Part shown: positions 30,197 through 42,312 of the stretch, in pieces
Numbering within the stretch: position 1 is the stretch's first letter
How the letters are laid out: every line of letters starts with the position of its first letter
Origin: Parietichytrium sp. I65-24A
Lineage: Eukaryota; Sar; Bigyra; Thraustochytrida; Thraustochytriidae
DNA length: 64,000 nucleotides
Assembly (NCBI GenBank): GCA_012862575.1
Contig: BLSF01000020.1
Coordinates: forward strand, 372,001 to 436,000
Direction: 5' to 3'
The notes under the pieces: generated by a model
The model's input: the letters and a program-made list of their open reading frames with translations, nothing else
The model's database searches: none
What the model was told of the DNA's origin: nothing
Made by a program: the position numbers and the translations under genes

Positions 30197-31009
30197 AATT
30201 GGATATCTTCATTCAGAACTCATAGTTGAGATGAATGGCGGAGAAGATGAAAATAGAAGATGAAAGCATTGAGACGAGTTAGTGTAGTCGTGAACGAAGA
30301 GGTTCAAGCATCAGAAGAGTCCGTAGCAGGTGGCACGCGAGGAGATGTGTAACGAGGCCACGCAAGCCTAATTGATGATAACTTCACAGAGCTCTGGCGC
30401 CTGCGTCCGCGAGGAATATTTAATAACTGGGTACAGTTTCGAAGGGCGAGAAGAGTTGGCTTGCATGGGCGAGTCATCGTGGGCCGCCTCAAGTAGTTCC
30501 GAAGCAATCTTCAAGGTCGGCGTGAGACTGACGCAACGGTTTAGACACGTAGCGCAACGCTTCACACTTTGCTTCTCCTTGGCCAAATATAACGAGAAGG
30601 ATAACTGGAAGGAAGCTGCAAAAGAGAAAGTTGCATTGGAGATATATGCTAATGGTGCCGAGCTCTACAATTTCCTCTGGTACTGTACAAAGTTCTGATG
30701 TTTATACCGTGGTCCATCCTTCCGTTTGGAATGGAATGCGGAGTTACACTTCACTACGTGCACAAATAGGAAATGGTATGCTTTTGGACGCGCAAGTAAC
30801 GCATTTGCGCCCCCAACTTCGCTAGCGACCTCTCTTCTCTGATCTCCTCAGTGGCAAACCTAAGTCGCCAATCGGCGAAGACTTCTTGAGGTTACACGGG
30901 AAGCAAGGAATCTTCTATTGCCGGGCATCGCCCGCCCTCCAAGAGAGCAGTCTCAGATTGCCATCCGGCAGGATAAGCAGGTCAGGTTGGCGCAGGCCTG
31001 GCAGCGGGG

Positions 31010-31858
31010 ATGCTGGGGAGCAAGGTCCACCCTGCGCTGAGCGCGGCTGCACCAAACTCGCAGAGCGCTCTAGAGCTGCAAGAAAGTGAGTGCAAGTCTT
31101 CATCCGCCGCCCCGGGCGACGAAATTGGCGAATCGGAGCAGGAGGAAAAGGTCGCTGACTCGGAGGGTAGCGGCGCGACCGATCAGACCCCGACTCTCGG
31201 GAGAAGAAGGAGCTCAATACTATTAATAGACTCCGGAAAGCGTATCGACAGAACGGAAGACGGTGAGGAGGTGGTGTCGAGCATAGCGCCGATCGGCCCC
31301 GTCGTCTGCATAGAGAGTGATATCTCAGACTCAAACGATGACGGCATGAGCTTTCTATCACCCGTCATGCCCATCAGCCCAATTGACGATGCCGCTCAGG
31401 TCGTCAGTGGCGTCAAAGTTGTCGAGCACCAGGTTCAGGTTTATCGGCCTCGAAAATCATCGATTTTAAGCGGGGATCGGAGAATGAGCGATGAACCCAA
31501 CATGCACGGGCAGGGCAGAAACGGCAGTATACAAATGATAGGATCCAGTCCGATATCGATGGCGCTACCGGGAACCCACTCAGCTCCAGATCTAAATATT
31601 TCGAATATGGGAGTGAGCGGATCCACGATGAACTACGGCAACGGGAGCCAGGTCTTCGTCGGTAGGCCCCCTCGTGGCCGATTATTAAGTTTTGCCGACG
31701 AAAAGGGAATGGACATTACAAAAGTCCACGAGACCGAGGAAACTCATTATAAAGTAAATCGACGAACTCTTGCAGTAAGCAAAGGGGCTATGCTTGCTCT
31801 CTTCGCTCTCTTCATGCTAATTCTCGTGGTGGCGGTCGCACTCGCATTATTAACGTGA
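31010..31858 (+). CDS. Tail-anchored-like membrane protein with basic Ser motifs
   Basis: The 282-residue frame starts at ATG 31010. Most of it is acidic, Ser-rich and probably disordered. Three basic-Ser sites that fit AGC/PKA-type kinases are visible: GRRRSSILL (near residue 65), RPRKSSILS (near 150) and RGRLLSFADEKG (near 225). The last lies in a compact segment, SFADEKGMDITKVHETEETH, which looks conserved by its mix of aromatic and charged residues. One hydrophobic helix at the extreme C-terminus (about 260-281, LALFALFMLILVVAVALALL) would anchor the protein with its bulk in the cytosol. There is no signal peptide. Function is unknown; a phospho-regulated membrane adaptor is a guess. Confidence 0.7.
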   Translation: MLGSKVHPALSAAAPNSQSALELQESECKSSSAAPGDEIGESEQEEKVADSEGSGATDQTPTLGRRRSSILLIDSGKRIDRTEDGEEVVSSIAPIGPVVCIESDISDSNDDGMSFLSPVMPISPIDDAAQVVSGVKVVEHQVQVYRPRKSSILSGDRRMSDEPNMHGQGRNGSIQMIGSSPISMALPGTHSAPDLNISNMGVSGSTMNYGNGSQVFVGRPPRGRLLSFADEKGMDITKVHETEETHYKVNRRTLAVSKGAMLALFALFMLILVVAVALALLT

Positions 31859-32133
31859 ACCAATGACCACATAATTTTAACTGGCGAGCGAATTTCTCAG
31901 GTTTGTGAGCGTGACTGTCTCGCAATACGTGAAGTATGACAAATAATTCTACATCAGGTCTACGTGTTCAAGTCGTCATGGATGTTTTAAAAAAGAACTT
32001 CTTTATTAACTTTGGAAACATATTTCTACGGACGAACAGAGCGCAACATTGCTATTTCACTTCGGCGAGATCTGCGATTTCCGCCCGGCGTGAATGGGAC
32101 CAGACAGCCCTTTTCCCCCAAAAAGAACATGAA

Positions 32134-33887
32134 TTACGAATTCTTGGAGGAGACGCGAATCGCTACGGTTTTGATAGCAGAATATTGTGATAGCCCATAG
32201 CTACCTAGCTCTCTCCCAGTTCCGGATTCCTTGTACCCACCGAAAGGCGCCTGAGCGAAAAAGAGGTCATAGCCATTCACCCAAACGGAGCCAGCTCGAA
32301 GCTGCTGCGCCATTTTCAGAGCAACGTCAAGATCTTTTGTGAACACCCCAGATGCAAGGCCATAGAGAGAATCGTTCGCTCGCTCACAAACTTCCTCTAC
32401 GGTTCGAAATCGGATTATGGTCTGAACCGGGCCAAAAATCTCCTCTCTTGCACATATATTGTCGTCTTTGACATCGGAAAGCACAGTAGGTTCCACAAAG
32501 TAACCTTTCGTGCCCCATCTCTTCCCTCCGCACTGAAGTTTGGCGCCTTCCTGGACTCCTTGTTGGACCATCTCCAAGACCTTGCGGAACTGCAGTTCAT
32601 TCACCTGCGGGCCGTGCTCTACCCCCTGAATCATAGGATCTCCGGTGATCCTGCTCTTTGCACGCGCGACTGCTTTTCGCACAAACTCATCGTAGATCTC
32701 ATCTTGAACGTATCTGGATACAAGGATTACATATGAGTAAGTTCCAATATCGAACGCGTGAAGGTGTGGACCTCCTTGCCTAGCTCGAAACAAAAACTTA
32801 CGTTCTGCTACCCGCAGCGCAGCACTGACCCTGGTTGAAAAAGATGGCGTGGTGAGCGGCTTCCACAGCCTCATCGATATTCGCATCCGCGAAGACGATG
32901 CACGGGGATTTGCCTCCGAGCTCAAGGGTTACATCCTTGCAATTAGATTGGCCGGCAGCTTGCAGGATGAGCTTGCCAACTTTTGTGGAACCTGTGAAGG
33001 CAACCTTGTCGATGCCATAATGAGTCGATATAGCGGTTCCAGCAACCGGCCCGAAACCAGGGACAACGCTCACTACACCTGGCGGAAAGCCAGCTTCGGC
33101 AATGAGAGCGCCAAGGTGAAGCGCGGTTAGCGGCGTCTGTTCGGCGGGCTTGAGGATCACGCAGTTCCCGCAGCAGAGAGCTGGCGCAAGCTTCCAGATG
33201 GCCATTAGGGTTGCAAAATTCCACGGCACCTATTGAAGGAGGAAGAACGTCAGACTATGCCAAACAGACTTCGAAATAGCAATGTGTGGCTGATGAAGGC
33301 AAACAAAGAAACAAACTTACGATGAGGCCGCAGATCCCAATAGGCTCATGGCGGGTGAAGCACAAAAACGGCCCGTCCACTGGAATGGTTTGCCCAGTAA
33401 TTTTATCTGTGTAACCGGCATAGTATCGCACACATTTGATCGCCAAGGTCATGTCCACGTTAAACGAGTCCCCATAAGGTTTGCCATTGTCAATAGTCTC
33501 CAAAGCAGCGAGCTGTTCGCGGTCCCTCTCCATTAGGTCCGCAAGTCTGTTTCTGTGGACGCCGCGGGTCAGTGTATTTCCAACTCCCGGAGGCTTTTCG
33601 AAAGCAGAAGACCGTTCAACTTACAATAGCTCACCGCGGACAGAAGCATCCATGGTCCTCCACTCGCTGCCAATCTTGAAAGCTGCTTTGGCAGCGTCCA
33701 CCGCGAGGTCGATGTCTGCAGCGTTCGCGCATGCCACATTGCATATCGGCTCTTCCGTGGTCGGGTTGACCGTCACAAAGGTCTCCTTGCTCACCGAGTC
33801 CACAAATCGGTTGTTTATGAACAGCTTGGTGTACTGAATCTTCGGCTGGACAGCCACCGGCTTCGTTTGCACATTCCCGAGCACCAT
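32134..33887 (-). CDS. NAD(P)-dependent aldehyde dehydrogenase, four exons
   Basis: Four exons, 33887-33625, 33552-33321, 33229-32802 and 32713-32134, join in phase to 500 residues. The introns are 72, 91 and 88 nt, all with GTAAGT donors and AG acceptors. The start is the ATG at 33885-33887; the frame extends upstream only through non-ATG codons. Catalytic residues sit at the classical ALDH1/ALDH2 positions: Asn169 in VPWNF, Glu268 in LELGGKSP, and the nucleophile in [11 protein letters not shown] (Cys301/302). GSTKVG at about 245 belongs to the nucleotide-binding fold. The enzyme oxidises aliphatic aldehydes to acids with NAD(P)+. No presequence precedes MVLGNVQTK, so it looks cytosolic unless an upstream exon exists. 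This is the most intron-rich gene in the window and gives the clearest view of local splice signals. Confidence 0.93.
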
Positions 33888-34480
33888 CTTCCGGACGCTG
33901 CGTACCTCTCCTCGACTCCTTGCAAAAGCTCTCGCCACGCCGCGGTCCTCCTCGATCTCGACCACACACACCTTGTCACTTTCCGGTCTGCCCGCCCTTT
34001 GCCGCACACGCTTTTGCACAACCGCTAATGTATGACGCTGTGCCTCGCAACGCCGCTTCCTCACTTTCCAAACACAAACTCTATGTCCTCTCACGTCGCG
34101 CGCCGTGTCCTATCTCGCCCACATCTCATCAATCAAAACTCCATCTTGATTCACATTTGTCAAATTTGACAATCAATCTTCATGAACAAGAAAGATCAAA
34201 TTTCGTTCATGATGACTTTTCCTAGGCGCCCCCTAGCACCCCCACGCCCCCGGTAGTCTTACTCAACCCTCGCTACTGCCAAGCCAGCACCCTAACCGAA
34301 AGCCCCTCGCCCTAACCCAAAAAGGGCGTTAACGGCTCTCGACGCGTTCCGACGAAAAAAAAATTTCTTCTTTAATTTTTCGAGTTTTGCGATGTTCGAG
34401 AATTGCCGTCCGCGGGGTGGTGGCTTGAGGTGAGGGGAAGCTGAGGGGAAGCTGAGGGGACAGCGAGAGCGCCGGCGGCG
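33888..34480. other. Divergent intergenic region
   Basis: About 590 bp separate the aldehyde dehydrogenase and the small spliced gene. Two CCCTAA words occur near 34290 and 34310 in a C-rich patch, too few to call telomeric. No gene is supported. Confidence 0.45.
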
Positions 34481-34985
34481 ATGCAGGCCCGCGAAGGCGA
34501 GAGTGCAGCAGAGTTTGAGGAGCGCGGGAGCGCTCTGATCAGGTGAGTTGATGTCTTGCTTGCAGTGTGTTTGGGTCCGTCTGGAATTTGGAATTGCTGG
34601 GACGTTTGACTGGGCGGAATGCGGGCGATGCCAATTTCTGACGTGCGATGTTGGGTGTTGACCTATATGCAGGGACAAACAAGAGAAGAATGCGCGCTGG
34701 CTTACACAGGTTCTCGTGGAGGAACAGGACGCCGAGGAGGCCAGGCTGAAACACCTCGCAGACTTGGAGAAGAAGAACGCATTGCACAAACGGGCGGCTT
34801 ACCGCGAGGCGAAGAAGTCGGCGATGCGCCTTCACGAGCAGCAGCGCGCACAATCGAGAAACAAGGTGGAAGCTTTGATCATTGAAGCTGATGCCACTCT
34901 TGACATTCTCAAGCACAAGTTCCGCGCAGAGCTCGCTGCGCTGAAGGAAAAGGAGCTCAGCTTGCCGGCAACAGAGACGAGCTGA
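34481..34985 (+). CDS. Small two-exon coiled-coil protein (124 residues)
   Basis: Exon 1 (34481-34542) starts at ATG and encodes about 21 residues, MQAREGESAAEFEERGSALI and the start of an Arg codon. A GTGAGT donor at 34543 and a TATATGCAG acceptor ending at 34672 define a 130-nt intron. Exon 2 (34673-34985) continues in phase with DKQEKNARWLTQVLVEEQ and ends at a TGA. The total is 124 residues, almost entirely charged alpha helix with heptad-like Leu/Ala spacing and many Glu, Lys and Arg. No family is recognised. The phase-perfect join and uniform helix across the junction support a real gene. Confidence 0.65.
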
Positions 34986-35372
34986 GAGCCCGCTATCCTT
35001 CCGGCCTCTCGGATTCCCGTCATAAGCAGCTAAGCTGCCAATTCCAGTTTTCTTCGAAAACTTTCACTTCAATTTGCTAGGGTTTCGTGATGTGCAATGC
35101 TCAACAAATCCGGAGCTCTGACGATTACCTGCACTGTAATGCACATCTTTAACTTTCCACTTTGTATAAGTTCCCATGCCAATTATTCCATTCGTTTTTA
35201 TCTCTGTGCTCCATGTGCTCACTGAGCGACATCCCTCCCTTTGAATGAAATTGAATTGAGTGAATTGAGTTCTCGAAGAGCATATATCCTTCACTTTTGT
35301 TCGCTCGAAATTCGCTCTGGCTACATGCTCGTACAATCTGTCGACTACGTGGGGCTAGCGTACGTGCCAGAA

Positions 35373-35389
35373 GTTGTAACTGTTACAAC
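35373..35389. repeat. 17-bp palindrome
   Basis: GTTGTAAC-T-GTTACAAC is a perfect palindrome around a central T. It could be a dimeric transcription factor site. Confidence 0.7.
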
Positions 35390-35580
35390 AATCTGTACCA
35401 ATCTGGTATGAAGGACTAACTTCTAGTCGAGAAAGATGCCTGGAGAAGGAGTGTTCTTGATCACAATTGTTTGGAGAGCAAACATTTTTTGCAGTTCAGA
35501 TGTTCTAAGTATGCCGAATGCCTGATCATTTCACTACACTTGTGGCAGACAGTCAGACAAACCAAAGGGCTTTTGATTGA

Positions 35581-35603
35581 GAATTTAGAATTTAGAATTT
35601 AGG
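35581..35603 (+). repeat. Heptamer repeat (AGAATTT)3
   Basis: Three 7-bp units, GAATTTA type, form the leftmost clear tandem member of the AGAATTC-like family in this region. Confidence 0.75.
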
Positions 35604-37963
35604 ACTTTGACCTCACTGTCAGAACAGAAAATTTCTTTCTTCTGAAAGTGTTTGAATTAAAATGCTGGATTTTAAAATTCTTGCGAAAAAGCAAGGAGCA
35701 AAAACAAGTAACTTACAATGAACCAAACGCTGGCAGAAAGCTGAATTCTGAATTGTGAAGACAGCAGTCGAGCCAGATTCGTCTTTCGAAAGTTTGCAAA
35801 ATTGCCGACTCTGGCCTGATGTGTTTGTCTCACATCACGATTTATCGTAGCAACAGAGCCTGGACTGCCGGTGGGAGGAGAGGGGGGAAAGTGGGAAGCA
35901 AGGGAAGCGCTCTACAATTATGAACAGGTTCTCCCAAGTTCTCCCTCTGCTCAACGATTCCGTTCTTTGTATTGACTGATAGATTGATCTATCTCTCTAC
36001 TAGAGCTTTGCAAAATTCCACAACAGCCAAACACTGCGCAGGAGAAGTGCATTCAATCACTGTCAAGTTGTAAAGTTCATCATTATGAGAATTGAAAGAA
36101 GGGAAGAAAGAAAGAAGTTCCGTGAGGAATTTGTTTCCAGAAGTAGAATAATCTGAATTCTGAACTCAGAAAGGCGGTGGAGGTGCCATCCTTCTCTTGC
36201 TTCCAGCGCTTCCTGGAGTCCTTCGCTTGAGATGTAAAATTCTGCAGAGTACTAGTACAGTGAGCAGAGTGCTGACTGGCCGTGTATTTGATGAGCGGGC
36301 GAAAGGGTGGAAGGACAGACCTCTCTCTGCACTTTGCACTTGTGCATGGAACGAAATGACAGCAGATCGCTTGGTGTGCGCTCGATGGTGGTTTTGAGAT
36401 GTTGTACTTTCAAGATTGAGCAGCAAGCCAGAATTCTCACCGAGAAATCTCCAGCATTTTTATAAACAGGAACTGTATCAAATATCAAGCAAGAACTTGC
36501 TTGCTTGTCGACTGCAAGAACCTATGTCACAAGTTTACTTGCCGTCAGTTCACTTGGTTCGCAGGCGTTCACAGCCGCATCCAACTAGTCAACGTGACTC
36601 ATCTCAGTCAATAAGCTTACTCAATATTTTCCACGATAAAAAAAAAAATGCAAACAAACTAAAAAGTCGTTACACATGGCCGAAGGAAGGGTCAAAAGAA
36701 AGAGCAACTTGAACGCCTACGAATACTCACACTCATAATCGCTATTTGCGCATCCGTCGCTCCTGCGGAGTTCGCTCAGGCACTCTGCCAATCTCATTCA
36801 ATTTTTCATTTTCCCATCCCGAAAATCCACCCGTTTGCGTCTTTGCAGACGGTCAAGATTTGCAGAATTCAGAATTTCTCAGGCAGCTCTGAGTTCAGGC
36901 ATCGAAGCACGCGCTTCAAATCGGACTTTCGAGCGAAGGTCACACAGTAGGTATGGCATTGACTGACGGGCTTGTGGCGCCAGAGTCGAACAAGTTACGT
37001 ACACAGGAATACAGAATTCAGGTCAGGTGTTCAGCGCCAACGGCGCCACCGGCATCAAGTTTTCCCACTCTCGGCATTTTGCGAAGGCTTGAAAGAGGCT
37101 GTGCGCACAAGTCAGAACTTGCAGGGCTAAACTGGGCTAACATACGAGACCTCTTTTGAAATGGCGAGAAGGAGGAAGGGGTCTATGAGCTAATTAGTGT
37201 ATTTGGTAGTCCGGGGGTGATGTCGCAAATTACGGTGGAGTCAAAATGGACTCAACTTGGTACGCCAGGAGGTGCTCGCATATCCACCTGTTCACATGTC
37301 GACTCACCTACTCCCCCACTCGGCGTGGAAATAAGCTAAAAATTGATTTTTCTTATTTCCTTCCTTCCACAGCGCTTTTCGTCAATTTGTTCAGCGCCGC
37401 CAGATTCCAAGTTCTTCTCTCAGAAGGAAATTATGCTAACCAATAGTGTGACCAGTGACACTGTCAGTCAATCCAAAATAACAAACGTTTTGAAGGTTAC
37501 AAATATTGCTAGTACGCAGTGAGAGGTATTAGTACTGCACCAGTTGCAACATTAAGATCTACCAATACTTAATCAGTAATCCTCCCACTCCAGGCAACTT
37601 ACCAGGAGGGGCTGTTACATGTCTGTCTTACTACTAGCTAGCTAGGCTGGTTTCAAACAAATTACATCGATAGTTGAATTTTGACTGAAAGATTTTTCAT
37701 TGCGAAACGGGAAAAAGAAGCAGAAGCACCACCGATAGACGAAATGTGTCGCCTTTTTGGCGGCTGGATAGGCTCGGGAATCATCGTGGTAAGTCCTTCG
37801 TCGCAATTCTCCGTGCGCAAAATTTCTCACAGCGGCCTCACTTCCGCGCCTTTCATAAATGCAGCGGAGAAAGTTGCGGCGCAAGTCGGTTGTTGTCAGT
37901 CAGACTCGGAGCTGAGCTGAAGGCGTGTGGCACGGTGGCTCTGCATTCTTCTTCCATCCCACC

Positions 37964-38015
37964 AATCCATCCATCATCCGTCGTTACATCATCCATCATC
38001 CATCATGCTCATACA
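37964..38015 (+). repeat. (ATCC/ATC)n simple repeat
   Basis: Imperfect CCATC and CATCATC units run here in a C/T/A-rich patch. Confidence 0.8.
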
Positions 38016-38418
38016 TCAAACCAAGACAAAGAAATAGTTGTTCTGTAAAGTAGCAAAGAAAGATTAGAAAGAAAGAAGGGGTCGAAAGACACGACAGCAG
38101 TCAGAGTGCAAGTCTCACTGTCAACCCAAGCTCTTCATCATATTCGTTTTGATTAATTATTTCTTTTTCCAGAACTCAGAATGCAGAATTTAGATGGAAC
38201 TTAGATGTCGCAACGCAGTTGAGTGCCCAGCAGTTCACGTGGAACCGATGGCTGATGATGATGAGTCGTTTTTTCACTCACTTGGTTGGCACCTTGCGGC
38301 GGGAAGGCTGAGAGCAAAGCAGCTGCTCTCACAGTTTGGCGCAGGTGGCACAGCCAAACTCCTGTGTAGAGCGCCGGCACTGACATTGATTGACATGTGA
38401 CCTGTCTCTGTCTGTCCG

Positions 38419-38475
38419 AATTCTTTGAATTCTGAAATACTCTGAATTTCTGAATTTCTGTTTGGCAGAAATGAA
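38419..38475 (+). repeat. Clustered GAATTCT-type heptamers
   Basis: GAATTCTTT, GAATTCTGA and two CTGAATTT units occur within 60 bp, then AAATGAATTC. They share the 7-bp spacing of the family seen at 36150, 38710, 40030 and 41305. Confidence 0.7.
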
Positions 38476-40025
38476 TTCTTTTCGCTGGAGGCAAAGGCAT
38501 TGGCTCTTGGCATTGATGAACGTTGTTGGTTCGTCCGTCTCGAAGAGTCTGGATGGAGAACTCGATTGAGCGCCAGAACTGTGGTGAGAAATCCCCTCTC
38601 AAAAGGTTTTTCGCGACATCCAGACCTGTGGAGCAGAAATCTCATGATAATTTTTTTCTATTTTCCAGATCCCAAAAATTGTGTGGAGAGAGTGGATTTC
38701 CGAAAAATCTGAATTCTGAAAGAATATCTCATGGTTTTTCTCTGTTGACCTGAGTGCAGTGGAAACGAAATAGTTGTTGAGAAATTATGAAGAAAGGAAG
38801 AAGAAAGAAAGAAAGAAAGAATAAAGACTTGTCTTGAGAACGATTTCCTTTCTCGAAATAAATAAATCGTTCTAAAAATAAATTAAATCGAATAGGATAA
38901 AAACTTGCGCAGCATTCCTTCCTCACCCTCTCGCGAAATCGCGACGAAAATGAGCCTGCAAATTTCGTCGCCTGTGCCTGTTCTAGTCTATTCGATAGGG
39001 ATTGCAGAAAGAGTTCGGATTTAGGTTCAGCATCACTTCTCGTCGCCACTTGACCATCTCCCTCCCCTCCTCCTTCTCTCTCCTCCCGTATACCTACAAA
39101 CTCTCATAGGCCCAGTCGAATTTGCATAAGTCGAGGTTGCATCGCAAAATGAAGGCCCTACAACATCAATTATCTGTTACGATATCGAGGACTTACAAAG
39201 TTGAGTAAAATTACCTTACCAGCCCGTGATGTCAGACCATCGCGTGCGAAATCCAAATCGTGTTTTTTGCGCCTCGTGGCTTTCACTTAAGGATAGTTAA
39301 TCAATACAGTAGCCCTAGCTTGGCCAACTGGGTGCCAAGTGTTTCGCAGTCTTAGAACAATATTCTATCTGTATTCACAATCTGGCAATCATACTTGATT
39401 GCTCCCCCCCCCTTTAAAAGCGGAGTCCCAGCGACATAGCTATTGCTTTCGTTAAGCGTGGCATTACCGCGTTCTTGAGAGCTAGTAAATTGGGCCGCCG
39501 ATTGGGGGTTCTAGTGCGGTACTCGTACCCTCACCTAACCCCTCGAAGTAGAGCTTCCTTAGAGTCGCACAAGGGACAGCAGTAAAGTTGGTGTTCCAGT
39601 ATGACCTGTCTATGTATTCCTGTAGGCGTTGGAGAAGGTGAGACAGGAAGAGAGGCGAGCAAGAGGAACACAAAAAGCCAAATTCCAATGGTCGAGCATG
39701 AGTGAGAGTGAGTTAGGCACTGCAAGAGGAGGCGATAAGAGGTATAAGAGGAGAGGGGAAGAAAGTCCGCACGTGAAAAGCTCAAGCTGTGAGCCACCTA
39801 TGCACCCAGTCTCCCCCCATGAGCAAACAAGAAGCAAATGGGTTGGCACCATTGTTTGCCCCTCTTTGGGCAAAAGTTTTGATGGATGAAAAAATTGATT
39901 GATGATGTAAATGTGATTATTTGTTTGATTAATTACTTTTTCTTTTCGTCACTTTCCCGCCGCGCAATCCAAACCTCCAAACCTCCAGATTCCATGGTGT
40001 ACCGGTAAGTTTTTATATTTGATGT

Positions 40026-40116
40026 AAAATGCAAAATGCAAAATGCAAAATGCAAAATGCAGAATGCAGAATTCAGAATGCAGAATGCAGAATGCAGAAT
40101 GCAAAATGGAAAATGG
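40026..40116 (+). repeat. Heptamer array grading from (GCAAAAT)n to (GCAGAAT)n
   Basis: Roughly twelve 7-bp units are visible. They begin as GCAAAAT, switch to GCAGAAT, include one AATTCAG unit, and return to GCAGAAT and GCAAAAT. The array links the AAAATGC and AGAATTC words into one repeat family. Confidence 0.9.
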
Positions 40117-41302
40117 ATTCAAGTTCAATCGAAAATCGAAAATCGAATTTTGAAATTTGTTCACGGACTGACTGACTCTTCTGACCGTGTGACAATCAAT
40201 TCCTTCTACAAAAGTCTTTCAATCAGGCTCTGGTTCGACTGACAGAGCTTGAGTAATTTGCTGTTATTCGGCGAATCGGAAGCGAGAGCGTGGCTGTCTC
40301 GCAGTCGGTTCAGAGTTCGCCCCGTGATGTGCGCATGTGCGCCACCGCTGCACCACGGAAAGGGGCATGTGCGGAGTAGCGCCGTGCATCACGAGCTGAA
40401 CCAAGTGTCCACATGCATGCATGCACGTGCACCGAGCTCTCAGCTTCCCAAGTACCTTACGGAGGGTGAAAAACAAACAGACAAACAAACAAACATTCGA
40501 CCCAGCTATCGCGCGGAGAGCTCCACTCCATCCTCTCCTCTCCTTTGCATCGGTGCCCCCTCTCCCCCACAATGCCCCTGCTCTCCGCCAAGAAAAAAGA
40601 TATTTTTTAAACAGTATCATTCACTTCTTGAAAATGAAGAAATAATTAATCAATCTTGGTCAACCGACATAGAAACGGTCAGTGATGGAGATCTGGCTGC
40701 AATTCCGCAGTCGATGCACACACGGACGGGTGAGCTTCTTGCCAACGATGGCAAAATTCAAATAAAAAAGCTCAATCAGTTGTCACTTCATGAACATCAT
40801 CTTCAATGGGCATCTCATCTTCTTCGCAACAGGCGGGTTGATTGATTTGAAGATTGATGATTGCTTTGATTGAGATTCACTTCAGGAAAGATTATGGGGA
40901 GCGGTAGTACTTGGTTCGCGTTGGCGGAGTTCATTGAGGAATGAAGAGCTCGAGCCACCCCCCATCAGCGATCGATGATCATGACTCCCCCCCTTCGACG
41001 TCGTGGGTAGATACTTGCTTAGGACGCACGCATGCATAGAGCATATGTGGTGCACATGATGCATGGGCGGCTTCAAGTTCAGGAGGAGAGGGTTCATTGG
41101 CAGTCATGGTATTTCAATGTCAATCGCTGGGAGTCGAGTTGTCAAGTTGTCGAAAGTTTGAAAAGGAACTGACTGTTGAGTACTCTGTACTCGTACAGTG
41201 CGGACGAGAACGAGATGAGTTGAGTACTCACAGTCAGTACACCCTTCAGTTCCGAGCTTCAACCGTCGATGGACCAGCCGGTCTATCGGCCAGTCGGCTT
41301 TG

Positions 41303-41327
41303 CAGAATTCAGAATTCAGAATTCAGA
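41303..41327 (+). repeat. (CAGAATT)3 heptamer repeat
   Basis: Three exact AGAATTC units stand in tandem at 7-bp spacing. Confidence 0.9.
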
Positions 41328-42119
41328 TGATGAGCAGGATTCGAGTTTCTGCAGTGCACAGGAGGACGACCGGAAACTTTTGTTGTCATGAACATAGTGG
41401 GCTTTGCGCGAGATTGTTTTCGAAGCGGATCAACTGAAAGTTTTCTTCCCTTTGAATTGTGAATTTCTGAATTCTGATGACTCAATCATTATGGTATCAA
41501 GCTCTGCTACCGGCTCTGGTAGAACAGCGTTTTGGCGGTAAGATCAAGAAAGGAGGTAGGGGAGAAATCTTAGTCGGGTTATTCGTTCGGTTCGATTGTG
41601 GTCGGCGTCTGCCCGCCCTTCGTACGCTTTCCTTAGCGTCTTTCTATTTTCACAAATATACACAGCGCCCGCCTTCGCAAGCTCTTGAGACGCTCGGTTT
41701 CAATGTTGCTCGATTGCCTTACCCTCCGTCATAGTCCTCCTAGTTGCTCTCCTCGTCGTAACGAGAGTAGCAATCGGAGATGAACACTAGTCTCAGATGG
41801 AGCGAGAAATGCACTGGCGGCTAGTCAGTCGATATTGTGACCGTGGATGACAGCTCCTCCTACATTCTCCTGTGCATGGGCCTAGCCAAGTGGCTAGAGT
41901 GCAAGTTCTCTCATTCGGGAAGGCGAAGAAGGGAGGAAGGAATCAATTCAATTCGCAGTGTCGCAGCGCATTTTTTTACAGAACAGATTAACAGAACAGA
42001 ACAATTTTGTATTGTTCTTTTCCTGGCAGCAAAGAGTTTCTATCTTCTTCGAGCATTCTCGCAGCGCTCATTCTTTCGTAAACTCACAAATGAGAACGCG
42101 ATACCAAGAGTCGCGAAAA

Positions 42120-42312
42120 TCTGGGTTAGAAAGAAAGAGAAGGAAAGGGAAGTGAGAATGAAAAGGCAAAAAAGGAAAGAAAAGAAGGAAGGACACCCCT
42201 TTGCACACTTTTGCAGTGCACTCTCTGCACGAGACGCCGCAGAGTGGGGGGAGGAGAAGGAGGAGGAGGAGGAAGAAGGAGGGAGGCTAGCGGGAAGAGG
42301 CAAGAGGCAAGA
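42120..42312 (+). repeat. Long purine-rich tract
   Basis: Much of this interval is A/G, densest at 42130-42200 and 42245-42312 with GGA and GAA units. Such tracts can adopt triplex structures. It also produces misleading Lys/Glu-rich frames. Confidence 0.7.

Larger units (their letters stand above)
29139..31009. other. Intergenic region with repeats and two TCACAGTCAA motifs
   Basis: About 1.9 kb lie between divergent genes. TCACAGTCAA is at 29710-29719 and 30187-30196. A CCCATT/TCCATT hexamer run is at 29793-29831. Small frames near 30370-30700 lack an ATG at a sensible place and have no recognisable content, so I leave them out. Confidence 0.5.

Noticed and set aside
34285-34320. Two CCCTAA words, telomere-like
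   Set aside because: Only two non-tandem copies; not a telomeric array.
40249-40845. 198-codon plus frame in the gene-poor block
   Set aside because: It opens at TTG, crosses AAAC repeats and shows no conserved pattern. The last 70 residues look somewhat protein-like, but not enough to call an exon.
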